Assembly: GCF_031755915.1 (NCBI RefSeq) | Contig: NC_083388.1 | Span: forward strand, 27,063,001 to 27,127,000 | Reading direction: 5' to 3' | Length of the DNA stretch: 64,000 bases | Origin: Ziziphus jujuba | Lineage: Eukaryota > Streptophyta > Magnoliopsida > Rosales > Rhamnaceae | Shown here: positions 1 to 11,500 of the stretch, piece by piece | Position numbering within the stretch: the first letter of the stretch is position 1 | Layout of the letters: each line of letters begins with the position of its first letter | Position numbers and translations under genes: made by a program | Notes under the pieces: generated by a model | What the model saw: only the letters and a program-made list of their open reading frames with translations | What the model was told of the DNA's origin: nothing | Database searches by the model: none

Positions 1-1459
1 GGAGAGAGACTCTCAATTTTGGAAAAATAGCCGTTGCCTCTCTAACGCTTATTTTTCAAAATTCAGAAAGAGAGACCACTTTTAAAAAAAAAAAACAACG
101 GCGCTGGGTATTTTTTTGGGTGAGGAAAAGCATTTTATATAATAATAAACCTATCTCGCATTGCATTCAATTATACAACAATTTATACGTTATGTTAATA
201 AATTTTTTGCGTCATATATATTTTTGTTTTTATGTTATTGAGTAGAAATTTGAAAACAATTTCAAATTGCACACATCAAACATATTTAAAAATTTTTACA
301 AATTATCGTAAAACAATTTTTATTTTTGTCCTTTTCTTTTCCATTTTTTTAATAACAAAAATTACAAACCAAAAATATCTTCATGCAATTTTTTTTTTTT
401 TTTTCTGGTTGGATTTGGTATTTCAAATTCAAACATGTATAAGATGTCTCAAATTCTAAGCAAGATTATTTGCCTGTTTGAAAATGTATGACCACTGGCA
501 CTACAATCAAAATAAGATGAAAATGCAGCAATTCCACTCACATTGACATCATTTTTCATTTGGTATGATGAAACTTGATTACAACTTCCATTCTTACCAT
601 TCCTTTTCGTCACCCTTTTTACTTTAACCATTTTCGTGCAATTTCTTCATCGTTTTCAATTCATTATCATCACCCCAAAAATTAAAAAAAAAAAAAATCT
701 TATGAGTTTTAATTAATACAATGTCTAAGTCAAAGGTGAATTGAAGAATTGATAAAGGCTCACTACTTACCTCAATTATGCAATTGTTTTTTGGTTTTTG
801 GTAGTAATTTTTGTAAAGCCAGCAATCTAGAACTACAAGCTTGGTTGACTTTTCAAGGAGGCAAAAGCCGGACAAAGAAAATTTTTGGAAGTGACTAATC
901 AGGAAATAACATATGTGCATGTTCAGTGTGAACATCTTTATGTGAAAAACTAGCTTTTCCAAGTGTTATATCATCCAGTTGATCTTTTGGCAGGATGACC
1001 AATACTCATCATCCAACTCCAAACTGGCACTCTACAAAAGTTGACCACTAACCTTTCCATTCAAAATTGTGCAAGGGCAAGGTATATGGATTAGTGGGTG
1101 GACCGGTATTCATTAAGAACTCCTTTTTTGAAATCCTTTTCCTCTCTTTATCTTCTTCTCCCTGGCTTCACAGTATGTAATGAATCATAAAGTTCTGGTG
1201 CCTGCTATACTGCTACTTCTCCAATTGATGCCCAACCTAGAAATAACAGGCTTGTTTTTCTACCTGTTTCTGTATGTAGCCATTTGTGTAAAACCTTTCT
1301 ACCATTAGCATGATCCTGATCCTCTTCAGGATAAATAATCTTGTTAAGTTCTTAATTTAGATAAAGAATATGCAATATATCTCAAAATATTAATGCATAA
1401 AGGCCTATATATGTTTTACCTCTTAATACTAAAATTCTTAAAATGAATTTGGAAAAAAG
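1..1459. other. Intergenic, AT-rich, no supported gene
   Basis: No recognisable gene here. The stretch is AT-rich with poly-A/T runs. Two open frames on the minus strand (449-631 and 624-962) have no recognisable domain and no convincing splice partners. A start-codon exon-like segment on the minus strand near 1060-1115 runs into stops if spliced to the next acceptor, so I do not call it. Confidence 0.6.
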
Positions 1460-2289
1460 ATGAGGATTTACTCTACATATCCAGAAATCCTCCAAGCTCT
1501 AAGAGACTCCAATTGTTGGCGTCCCCATTGACAGCCTTCAAGAACTTGCGAATCCTTCATCTGCTTCAAATTGGGTTCAAGTCAACATAAAAAGTAACTC
1601 CTCCAATGTCAACTTCAAATACATTGCTGTCGGCAATGAGGTAAACCGCAATGATCCAGCAGCTCAGTTTGTTTTTCCAGCTATGCAAAACATATACAAG
1701 GAAATTTCCTTAGCCAGTTTACAGAACCAAATCAAGATCTCAACCTCAGTAGACACAAATCTTCTGGGAGTTTTTCATCCTCCATCAGCAGCAGCATTCA
1801 GTGAAAGTGCCAAGGGATTCATCGAACCAATCATCAGGTTCTTGGTCAGCAATGGATCACCATTACTTGTCAATATATATCCATATTTCACTAGTTAAAT
1901 TCAATGGCCAATCGGTTCCCTATGACTTATATACTGAGACAAAGGTGGTGGTAAAGGACAATGGATTGCAATATCTCAATATTTTCGATGCTCTAATGGA
2001 TGCTATGTATTCTGCTATGAAGAAAATAAATGGTGGAAGTTTGGAAATCGTTGTATCGGAGAGTGGATGGCCATCTGCTAGTGAAGTGGAAACAGTGGAG
2101 AATGCTGGTACTTACAACAGGAATTTGATTGAACATGTCAAAGGAGGGACTCCAAAGAGACCATTGAAGGCCATAGAAACTTATTTGTTCTCCATCCTTG
2201 ATGAGAACAAAAAGAAAGGGGAAATTGAGAGACACTTTGGCCTCTTCTACCCCAGTAAACAGCCCAAGTACAATCTTAGTTTTAACTAA
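1460..2289 (+). pseudogene. Decayed 5'-truncated beta-1,3-glucanase copy (GH17 copy A)
   Basis: This is a remnant of a glycoside hydrolase family 17 endo-1,3-beta-glucanase. Homology starts at an MRIY segment (1460), so the signal-peptide exon and the usual N-terminal SIGVCYG region are missing. Compared with the intact copies, a deletion of about 10 nt near 1510 shifts the frame. The frame is then open from 1512 to a stop at 1896-1898, just after the NIYPYF motif. A second shift is needed to reach the rest, which carries VVSESGWPS and ends HFGLF...YNLSFN. Both catalytic motifs, VGNEV (general acid Glu) and ESGWPS (nucleophile Glu), survive as sequence but sit in different frames. It is the most diverged member of the array and is unlikely to make an active enzyme. 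A correct upstream exon could exist beyond what I can recognise. Confidence 0.85.
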
Positions 2290-2654
2290 TTAAGAAGATG
2301 AATAATGAAGTTTACTGGTCATAAAGCTAGGCCTCTATATATAGATATATAATTTTTCATGGCGCATCATAGCAGAGCTGTATAAATATATATTGAATAA
2401 GAAGGCTCTTTTTATCCCCTTTTACTCCAATAATATTGTACCAAAGTCTGTAATGCTCTGTCATGAACCAAATGTTTTGGAAATGAATTTTCTCATTTCC
2501 AATCTGTTTCTTCTCTTATAGAACTCAATTCTAAACGAAGAAAATGCAAAAAGTTCATATATAGCAGGTAAATGTATGTATGTATGTATACAATAACTAT
2601 ATACGTACATAAGCAAAGGTATGAAGTACTGGAGCTAAATTCTTGTGGAGCAGA
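2290..2654. other. Intergenic downstream of glucanase copy A
   Basis: AT-rich sequence with short TA/TG-rich runs (around 2340 and 2576-2590). No gene is seen. Confidence 0.6.
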
Positions 2655-3874
2655 CAGGCCGGCTTAAGGCACGGACTATTGAGGCCTATGCCTAGGCCTC
2701 CTAAAAAGAGGGCCCAAAAAAAACGTCCAATATAGGCCCATATTTTTTTTTCTTTTTTTTTCTTTTTTTGAGCTTTATGAAATATAAAATTTTGACTTTC
2801 TTAGAATTCTAGGTTATCTTTAATTCATCATTTATTTCTATATTATAAACATAAAAATTTTGACTTTCTTAGGATTCTAGGTTATCTTTAATTCACCATT
2901 TATTGCTATATTATCTCTAATTATTTTGTTTTCCTAAAATAACAATAATCAAGTCCAATACAACATTTTGGTTTTTACAATCGATTATTTTTTGGTAAAT
3001 CTACAATTGATTATATTTTAATGGTAAAAAGGGGAAAAAAAAATGTTAGATGGTCCTTTTTTTTTTTTTTTTTTTTTTGATCTTGCCTATTCACTTTCTT
3101 CTCTTCTCATTCATTCATTTTTCCATTTTCATTTTAATCTTGGTACTTAAAATTATATAATTTACAATTTTGATTCAAAGGCCCCAAAGTAAAATGTTAA
3201 GCTTATTAGTTAGGATTTATTTTAATGAATTTATATATTTCATTCTTATAATATTTTTCTTTTTCTTTGTTTTCCACAAATTCATGATTGTAGTTATTTA
3301 CTAATTCTTATTATTCATAGAAAACTAACATTTTGTGCATCTCTAGTATGTGTTTTTATTTTTTCTTTATATATTTAATTAACTAAATTGATTAGAATTT
3401 CATTCTCATATAGTTTTTTTATTTTTAATTAATTCCGACCAATTCTTTTCTTATATACTCATTATGATTTAATCGAAATAAGAGTCATTGTTTAAATTAT
3501 ATTATCTTCAAGCATATAATAGTGTAAAAACTTTGAAGTATCACCAAATTGCAATTACATGGCATAAATCAGTTTTTTATTATTCGATATGCTTTTTTAA
3601 ACATTTTTATTGTGGAAAATATGAATTTGAATATGAAACACATATGAAAAAGTAAAAAACGAAAGTAGATGAATTTATTAAATCCCAAAAGCATATTAAC
3701 AATTTTATCAATTCAAAAAGATTTGTTATCAGACATAAAAATTTAATTAGTAATTTTATATTTTTAAAAAGCAAAGAAATTAGATTTTATATTAAAGCGT
3801 TTGTAAAAAAAATTTAATAAAGGCCTCAAGTACTATCTTTTGCCTACGCCACAAAAATTGTTGAGAGGGCTCTG
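2655..3874. mobile_element. Possible non-autonomous hAT-like element
   Basis: The left edge reads CAGGCCGGCTTAAGGC, followed by GGCCTATGCCTAGGCCTCC. This resembles the GGCC-rich ends of plant hAT elements of the CAGGGCCGG type. The right side has AAGGCCTCAAG, then GCCTACGCC, and ends GAGAGGGCTCTG, a degenerate inverted counterpart. The interior is AT-rich with no transposase frame. I could not find a matching 8-bp target duplication, so the exact ends are uncertain. It could also be an old fragment of a larger element. Confidence 0.35.
2784..2917. repeat. Tandem duplication, two units of about 67 bp
   Basis: Two adjacent near-identical units both contain TTTTGACTTTCTTAG followed by ATTCTAGGTTATCTTTAATT. 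They differ at a few positions. The duplication lies inside the putative hAT-like element. Confidence 0.8.
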
Positions 3875-4542
3875 AGAAATATGTTATCCAATTTATACGT
3901 CGAGATATACATATATATATAGATATATAATATTTCCAGCACTACAAATTATTTTATTGAGAGCATCTAAATGCGCGACTAACTGACCCTGATAAAATTG
4001 AAAACATATGCTAGTGGCGGGGTGGGTCAGTTTCTCCCCACTTGTAGGAAAGAAATAAAAGAAAAGGGGTCAGTTTTCTGAATATATGTGGAGACCATTC
4101 TAGCTTAGATCATGAAAATGCAATGAATTCCTAGACTTCTGTTTAAATGCACATCCCACAATTCTATATGAATTTTCTCCTTCAGGTTTAGTCAAGAAAA
4201 TATAGATCTAGACAATGATTCCCAAGACTTTTCCACCAGAAAATTTAATTCTGTTAGGCAGCTGCGGGGAATTGATACTGACATAAGATTTGTACAGTTT
4301 CCCATTATGCGTGTTCGGCTTAGGACCATTCATCTTCTTTTTTTATTCCATGTAAGAACAGGTTACTGTTTATCGTCATGAACCTGTAAATTCACGGAGC
4401 GATTGGCGGGCTAGTTGACTGGCTTTGGTAATGAATGCAGCGGGTAATTTCTGTAAAGCTGTCTCTATATATATATGGAGAATGAAGAGGAGCTGCATGA
4501 ATTGTTATTGTGTAGAGCGCTGGTTTCTTTAATTTCATATTT
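3875..4542 (+). promoter_or_regulatory. Promoter region of glucanase copy B
   Basis: A TATA-like stretch (CTATATATATATGG, 4465-4478) lies about 70 nt upstream of the start codon at 4543. The several hundred bases upstream are recognisably similar to the region before copy C (about 10930-11500). Shared patches include a CAGTTTCT..CCAC.TGTA.GAAAGAAA block, a GACTTTTC.ACC block, a TTCGGC/CTCAGG..CATCTTCTTT block and the leader just before ATGGCTTTTTC. This suggests the promoter was duplicated with the gene. The transcription start was not determined. Confidence 0.55.
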
Positions 4543-4641
4543 ATGGCTTTTTCCTCTGCAGCTGTTAACAAAACCAATATGACTTCTATATTGCTGTTAC
4601 TTGGTTTATTCATTTCAAGCCTTAACATATCAGGTTTAATA

Positions 4642-4682
<41 letters not shown>

Positions 4683-5726
4683 AATAAATAGAATTGCAAT
4701 TGCATACATATTAAGATCGATCTTCCAAATATTAAGTAAAAAAAGGGGGAATTAATTAAGCCATTGAAATTTTCAGGTGCACAATCCATTGGAGTCTGTA
4801 ATGGGAGACTTGGCAACAATCTACCTAGTGAAGCAGATGCTGTGCAATTCTTCAAAGACAATGGCATTACGAGGATGAGGATTTACGAACCATACCAGTC
4901 AACTCTTCAGGCCCTCAGAGGATCAAACATAGAACTCACCATTGGCATCCTCAACAAAGACCTTCAAGGCCTGAATGACCCTGCAGCCGCAACAGATTGG
5001 GTCCAGAAGAATGTCAGAGACTTTCCCGATGTCAAATTCCGGTACATCGCGGTGGGCAATGAAGTACACGTCGGAGATGCAGAAACCCAGTATCTCCTGC
5101 CTGCCATGCAAAACATTCAGAGTGCAATCTCAGCAGCCAACTTACAAGATCGAATCAAAGTTTCAACAGCCATCTATAGTGGTTTGTTGGAGAACAGTTT
5201 CCCTCCATCAAATAGTGCATTCAGAGGAGGTGCAAGTTCATTCATGATTCCGATTGTGACATTCCTGGTTAACAATGGCTCTCCTCTTCTGGCCAATATC
5301 TATCCTTATTTCAGCCGTGTCGAAAACCAGCAATCTATCAGCCTTGAATATGCCCTGTTTACTGCATCAGGGACTGTGGTACATGATGACAGTGCTAACC
5401 TTGACTACCAGAATCTGTTTGACGCATTGGTTGATTCTGTGTACGCAGCTCTAGAGAAAGCAGGTGGACAAAACTTGAAGGTTGTGGTGTCGGAGAGTGG
5501 TTGGCCATCAGAAGGTGGTGCTGATGCAAGTGTTTCGAATGCACAGACTTATTATAAGAATTTGATCGACCATGTGAAGAATGGAACTCCAAAGAGAAGT
5601 GGAGCTATTGAAACTTATCTATTTGCCATGTTCGATGAGAATGAGAAGCCGGGTGAAGAGGAGGAGAGGCATTTTGGTCTATTTACTGCCGATAAACAGC
5701 CCAAATACCAACTTAATTTCAATTAA
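4543..5726 (+). CDS. Glucan endo-1,3-beta-glucosidase (GH17), copy B, two exons
   Basis: Secreted family-17 hydrolase that cleaves internal 1,3-beta-glucan bonds in callose or fungal walls. The coding exons are 4543-4633 and 4777-5726, giving 346 residues. The intron is in phase 1 (TCAG|GTTTAA ... TTTCAG|GTGC). Exon 1 encodes a hydrophobic signal peptide. The mature enzyme should begin near the SIGVC motif at about residue 34. The expected catalytic residues are Glu126 in VGNEV (acid/base) and Glu270 in SESGWPS (nucleophile). The protein ends at YQLNFN without the C-terminal extension typical of vacuolar isoforms, so I infer an apoplastic enzyme. One oddity is SIGVCNG where relatives have SIGVCYG. 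Length and motifs match the family, with no frame breaks. Biotic-stress or developmental induction is typical of the family but cannot be read from this sequence. Confidence 0.95.
4642..4682. repeat. (CT)n(TA)n microsatellite in intron of copy B
   Basis: About 21 bp of CT dinucleotides followed directly by about 20 bp of TA dinucleotides, just inside the 5' end of the intron. Confidence 0.95.
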
Positions 5727-5917
5727 TTGACAAGCCTTTTATATCATAAAATGTCGTTTGAATAAGACTGCCTCGTAGTGCTACAAATATATATGTGATT
5801 TTTATATCAATTGTGTTAACTTGTATTCTAAGAAACCTTTATGTTAGTTTTTGGCCATGGGCAACAAAATAAAAATAAGAAATTCAACGTTTCCATTTAT
5901 TCCATCACAAAATACAA

Positions 5918-5948
<31 letters not shown>

Positions 5949-5965
5949 AAGCTCCCTCCCGCCCC

Positions 5966-6002
<37 letters not shown>

Positions 6003-6189
6003 ATTTCGCTTTTACCGTTCTCTATACAAGTTCAAAAGTATATTTATCATAATATTTTTTTCTGTTGAAGGAAATGATAGTTTTTATATGCACTCGTATA
6101 ATATGAAAGCTTCCAAAATTGTAAAATTGCAAGATTTGATGTCATTCATCAAAATAAAAAATAATTCATTCATCAAAATGTTACACTCC
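5727..6189. other. Intergenic with (TA)n and (TC)n microsatellites
   Basis: 3' flank of copy B. It contains a TA run (5922-5948) and a TC run (5969-6001). No gene is seen. Confidence 0.7.
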
Positions 6190-8110
6190 CAAAAAAAAAA
6201 AACCCCCCCCTACTTTATCTATTATCTATGTTAGCTTTCTCTCCCCATTTCAAACCTTTCTAATTCTTCTCCTTTCTTCTTTCTTTACCTTCTCTCTCTT
6301 TTATTCACCTTTCTCTGTGTTTCTCCTTCTTGCACAAAACTCCCTCCTTTTTCTCTATTCACATTTTTCTCCCCTCCTCATCTCCTGCAGTCTCTCTTCG
6401 CTTTCTCTCTAATTCCTCTTTGGCTTTTCTCTCTATATACTCCCTCCTACACTTTTTCACTACTTTCTTTGTACACTTCCACTACATTCTTTTCCACCTT
6501 CCCTATTTTCTCCCCACCATCTTAGTTTTATCAAAATACTTTTTCTCTACTTTTCTACCAACGGAATCTCTATAATCTCTCTCCATTCTCTCTAATTTCT
6601 CTAGCATATCTCCCTAGCTTATTTCTATGGTTACTGCCACAGGGTAAATTCATTAGTTTTACAAGCTAGAAATGCCAAATTTTATAAAATTTCATTTATG
6701 TCCTTAACTACATCATTTCAATTAGTTTATAACTTATTTTTATCTTAGTATTTTGTTACATCTATATTATTCGCTTAGATAAAATTTTGAATTCTTAAAA
6801 TACGTAGTAAAGTTTTAATTGTTCAAAACTTTTTAGTTTTTTTTCTCTAATTAAATAAATTCTTAGTTTTTTAGTTTTTTTATTTATTTTTTTACTTTCA
6901 AAAAAATAAATTCTTATTAAATTTTATAATTTATAATTTTAGTTTTTTAAAATTTTGAAATTATACGTACATTTAGTTTTTTACACTTATAGTTTTTTTT
7001 TTTTTTGGTAGTTAAATTTTATATTCATTTTTACACTGTGCGATAATTTTTTGTACACATAATTATTAAGATTTTTGTTAATAACAAAAGTTTGTTGATA
7101 AAAACTAAATCAAAATAAAATTTAAGGGTTTATTGAAATTATTACATGTAATAAGAAGAATGTAAAATGTAATTTACATTTAATAAAAATATATTCTTCT
7201 TTTTAGGTATTTTTTTAGGATAATATACATTTTTATTTATTATAAAGAATTACTAGTTATTTTTTAATCTTAAATTGTATATATTTTGTCATTTATATCG
7301 ATTCTAATAAAAATATTCTTTTTTTGGAATTATAAAAATAGTTTTTTTTTTTAACAAAAATATAATTGACTTTGACAAAGGTATACTTTAAAAAATTATA
7401 TTCATTTTTTTTTTTTATATGCATAGAGAATTTTTCTTTTTTTCTTTTTTTTTTTTAAATCACCTTCTGTTTTAATATAAATTTTGTATGTTTAAAAGTC
7501 ACATTCATTTTTTTCTCTTTTCTTTATTGTTTTTCGTATTTTATTTTCATAAAACTATTGGGTTTTATAATTTTGTTTATTGTTAACCTATTAAGGACAT
7601 AAATGGAATTTAATAAATTTAGGCAATGTAACATGTGAAACAAAAAATTTACCCATAGGCAATGACAAGAAAGAAACTAGAGAGTAACAAGAAATTAAAG
7701 AGAAAGTATAGAAAATATAAAGAGAAAGCGGAGGAGGAAAGTAAAAAAGAGAAAATCTAAAGATAAACTGAGAAAATAGAGCATGAAATTAGAGAAGAAA
7801 AAAAAGAGACTGTAGAGAAAAAAGTGAAAGAAAAAAGCGAGAAAGTAAAGAGAGAAAACAAAAAGAAACTAGAGAGATAAAACAAAGAAAGAAATTAGAA
7901 AGATAAAGAAGATAGATAAATAAAATAGAGAAAACAGAGAAAAAAAAATAGAAAGAAGAAAATGGAGAAAGTAAAGCAGAAATAAAAAATAGATGGGAAT
8001 TGTGGAGATGTTTTGAAAAGTAAGAGAAAGATTGAAGAGAGGATATTGAGAGGAAAAGAAATGAGAGAAAGAAAGCACCTATCACACACACACACACACA
8101 GAGGAGGAAG
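6190..8110. repeat. Long imperfect inverted repeat (possible foldback or MULE-like element)
   Basis: The left arm (about 6230-6715) is strongly pyrimidine-rich on the plus strand. The right arm (about 7595-8075) is strongly purine-rich. The inner ends of the arms match in inverted orientation: GGGTAAATT...AAATTTCATTTATGTCCTTAA on the left corresponds to the reverse complement of the segment TTAAGGACATAAATGGAATTT...AATTTACCC on the right. The spacer (about 6716-7594) is AT-rich and non-coding. Arm similarity further out is blurred by low complexity, so outer ends and any target duplication are uncertain. Frames called in the arms are low-complexity artefacts. Confidence 0.6.
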
Positions 8111-8314
8111 AGCCCTGGGGCAATCCCCCAGTGGTCTCTCCTCCCAAACAAAAATAGTATCCATTTTTATATTCAATTCATCCTTATACAAGCTATACAA
8201 CCAGATACCAAAACATTAAAGTCTAAGTATTTACATTTATTTACACAGCAAACCACAAACCCCTTCTCTCCTTGTACAAGTAACTGAAGAAGCTTTTTCC
8301 ACTAGAATTCACAA

Positions 8315-9669
8315 TCAAAGCAAAGGATCAACTCTGCGCTGCACAATCAGAGATATAAGAGTTAATGATTGATTTCCATACTGATGGACTTCTTGTTTCA
8401 CAATTTCCATCTCATATCTATTGAAAATGCATACGATATTTCAAAAGGTTAAAAAGCTAATATCATTTGCTGAATTTACTTGTATTGATTATTGTTATAC
8501 TTTTTTTTTTTTCTAACTTTAATTCATGCTATATATACTCTTTCAAGAAGTCACCAACACTCATCAACTGAGGAATAAGACCATATGGGTGTTGAGGCTT
8601 GGCAATATCATGTGTCTATAAATGTAGAAGCATTGCTGTTTGGATGTTTTAAGTATCTATGTATGTGTGCATGCATATCAATTATTTATCCGGCATAATT
8701 CCATTCGAACACACACACACACACACACACACACACGAAATAAAGCAATACTCATTTAAATTTCTTCACTTAATATTTTTGGGCATTCATTATAGGAACT
8801 AAGCTACCAGAGAAAAGAGAGAGAAAGTATTATATTATATATATATAATATACTAGAACTTCATAGTTGGAATGAACACAAAGCAGATCATAAAAAATCA
8901 ACATTCAGAATCATATAATATTTAGAGCATACGACATTCAATTCTAGTTGCAAAAGGGTCAAAACTCGATAATTAAGATCAATATAATTCAATCAACACA
9001 TTTTCACTTACAAATAACACTTCGTTGTAACAAAACAGTTAAAGACTTAAGATTTTTAGGGAGACATTAGCATTGAAAGAGAAGATAACGAAGACATGGA
9101 GGAACCAGGTGAAGAACCTCATTCTTTTGGTGGGTAAATTGAAAATGAAAGAGTATTCCATTTATAGAAACAAGAAAGGAAGTAGGTATTATGCCTCATT
9201 ATCATTTTATACAAAACTTGAAAATGGAAACGTATACTATTTGGAAAAACACCATAAACAATCCCTTAGGATAATGCAATACCTTTCCTTCAGACATGTC
9301 AAACATGCACACCTAAAGATTATTAACCATTGTTTAAAGATGACGTCAAAAATTGTAAAGAAAATTCTTAACATGCTTAGAAGCTATTTTAGAAATTAAT
9401 GGTTAAAATTATATATGTAAGAACCGTACAAACCCTACCCTAATCCATGTGCACAAATTAAGACATAAAATAGAAGAATAACAAGAACAAAAGCAGAGCA
9501 AGAATAGAAAACTGTTAGCCCAGTTCCAATTATTTATTCACAATTCCTCTTGTTTCTCTATTAAAACATAACGAAAAAAACAAAAATAAAAGAAAAAGAA
9601 AAAAAAATAAGAAGAAAGCCATACCAATAATATTTGTCGACCTCCAGCAGATGCAAACTTCAACTCCAT
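8315..9669 (-). CDS. Unrecognised small protein, four predicted coding exons, 84 residues
   Basis: I do not recognise this gene. On the minus strand, exons 9669-9625, 9312-9283, 8615-8539 and 8417-8315 are bounded by GT-AG signals. They sum to 255 nt (85 codons) with one continuous frame. The predicted protein begins MELKFASAGGRQILL, has DIAKPQHPYGLIPQLMSVG in the middle, and ends LIVQRRVDPLL. No signal peptide or membrane span is evident. The last two exons are the best supported, because they join cleanly in frame and read like conserved sequence. The 30-nt second exon is speculative. Upstream, pyrimidine-rich leader-like sequence near 10060-10250 with a GTTAGTAAG donor may be a non-coding first exon. 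A 3'-terminal remnant of a larger gene is an alternative. Confidence 0.4.
8710..8736. repeat. (CA)n microsatellite
   Basis: About 13 CA dinucleotides, within the largest intron of the predicted 84-residue gene. A shorter CA run occurs at about 8084-8100. Confidence 0.9.
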
Positions 9670-10364
9670 CAATCATATATTTCTTCTGTTTCCAACACGA
9701 ACTGTTAACAATAAAATGAAAAAGAAATAAAGAAATGTAATAAGTTTCAGACGAACATTTTAAAAAGATAGGCTTTCAAATTTGAAAACAAGAGTTTTCA
9801 CGACAAAACTTCCCCTTTTTACATTTCCGACCGATTCGAATTCATCCATAAAAATAGAAAAATAAAAAATTACAGATCCCAATTTGATTTCATCCATAAA
9901 AAAATCAAAAAAGAAACCTAAAAACCCTGATTTTATTTTATCCATTAAAAAAACCCCAATTTGGTTTCTCCCCCCCACCCAAAAAAAAAAAAAAAAAAGA
10001 AAAAAAAAAACTAAAAACCCCAATTTGATTTCATCCACAGAAAAACCTTACTAACCAATCTCAATAGGTGTTTCTGCAGCTCAGCGGATCTGATGGTTCT
10101 AGGAAATTCATTGGAAAGAAAAATGATAATTTTGATTTGAGAAAGGTTGCAGACGAAACAGGGAGAAGAGCAGAGAGTGGGATTTGGAGAGACAGAGATA
10201 GGGTAGAGAGACTTTATGATAGCTTTTTAATTCCCAACGGCTACTTTTCGAAAGTAATAACGACGTCGTTGCACAGGAGCTCCAAAGTCATAAGGAGAAC
10301 GGCTCTTTTTCAAAATTTAGTTTACAATAGGTTTTTTTTTTTTTTTTTTTTAATCTTATACTAA
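9670..10364 (-). promoter_or_regulatory. Putative 5' leader and promoter region of the small minus-strand gene
   Basis: Read on the minus strand, about 10250-10050 looks like a plant 5' leader: a CT-rich tract, a short upstream open frame, then ATTGAGATTG|GTTAGTAAGG as a donor. An acceptor (GTTAACAG at about 9706) precedes the start-codon exon. This is inference from sequence texture only. Poly-A/T runs occupy 9560-10020. Confidence 0.3.
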
Positions 10365-10929
10365 AAAAATGTATTTTGTTTAGAAGTCTTATTGGATAAC
10401 AAAATTCATATTTACTTATTCAAAACTTTGCAATTTTTAAAAATTTTACCTCAGAAAATAAATTTTCTAACAGTTTAGATAAATATTTTATTTTCTATTA
10501 CATTTAAGATAAATTTAATTTCTATTTAAATTTTATATTTGCTTTCAATTTATAAATTCTTATATATACATAATAATTTATAACAATAAAAAAAAAGTCC
10601 TAATTCTTTCAAATAAAAGAAAAGAAGAAGAATTGTCTTAAATTAGAATTTTCGCCCAATAAATTAATTGTTTATTGTTTATTTTCATGTTACTTACATG
10701 TGTTTTTTTAGTTTTTTTTTTAATTAAAATGTAATGTTTTCTTGTTTAATGTTCAATGTAAACAAACTGTTTTCCTTGGTAACTTTAAATATTTTTTATG
10801 TTCTAATAAAATTTGCATATTTCATATCCAATGTATGTTTTTTAAGTCATTTTCTAATTAGTTACAAAACCAAACAAAACTCAATTAGTCAAGTCTCTTG
10901 AAAACAATCTACGCACGCAAGTATCTGGA
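10365..10929. other. AT-rich intergenic sequence
   Basis: Very AT-rich with poly-T runs. No gene or clear repeat is seen. Confidence 0.6.
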
Positions 10930-11500
10930 ATATAATTTTTTCTACTGAGCCAGTTTCTGTCCACATGTAAGAAAGAAAACACACAACAGGTTCATTTTTT
11001 ATTAATCGATTGGCTCTAATTGATCAATCAAATATAAGGCCAATATATGTATCTTATTTCATGACAATCCGCTGAATTTTTTAGACTTTTAAAACATATG
11101 CTATAAATTAATGCAGCCCTGGATAGACTTCCGGACGAATGCTTCACGTTAGGCCTAGAAGACTGACCATAAGATCACCCAAGACTTTTCAACCGGACAA
11201 CTTCCAGGACTCTGAGACACATACACAGGGAGCTTTGGAATTAAGCACCATATTTATGTAAACGTGTCAAGCTCAGGATCATCTTCTTTGCTTCCCCCAT
11301 GTAACAACGATTTAATAGTCAACATCATTATCTCTATCCATTTGAGTGATTGACGGGATATGTAAAGCCTAACTGATCTCGGCAATTTCACCTATGAAAT
11401 TAAGCTCCAAACTCTTTCTATATATATATATATATATATCCATTTGATGGATATAATCTGTATAGAAACGCTATAAAGTCTCTATTAGTATTTCATCTTT
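10930..11500 (+). promoter_or_regulatory. Promoter region of glucanase copy C
   Basis: A TATA run (11419-11439) lies about 60-80 nt before the start at 11501. Several blocks are shared with the promoter of copy B (about 3960-4540), in the same order and at similar spacing. I infer co-duplication of promoter and gene. Confidence 0.55.

Noticed and set aside
449..1250. Two open frames on the minus strand, and an exon-like segment starting MNTGPPTNPY near 1115
   Set aside because: No recognisable domain. Splicing the start segment to the next acceptor meets two adjacent stop codons. Probably chance or a very old remnant.
7789..8219. Several overlapping open frames rich in Ser/Phe/Leu or Lys/Arg/Glu
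   Set aside because: They are low-complexity translations of the purine/pyrimidine arm of the inverted repeat.
9073..9399. 108-residue open frame on the plus strand
   Set aside because: AT-driven, Lys/Ile/Asn-rich composition and no domain. It overlaps predicted introns and an exon of the minus-strand gene.
10068..10364. 98-residue open frame on the plus strand
   Set aside because: It lies over a leader-like region read better on the other strand, ends in a poly-T-encoded Phe run, and has no domain.
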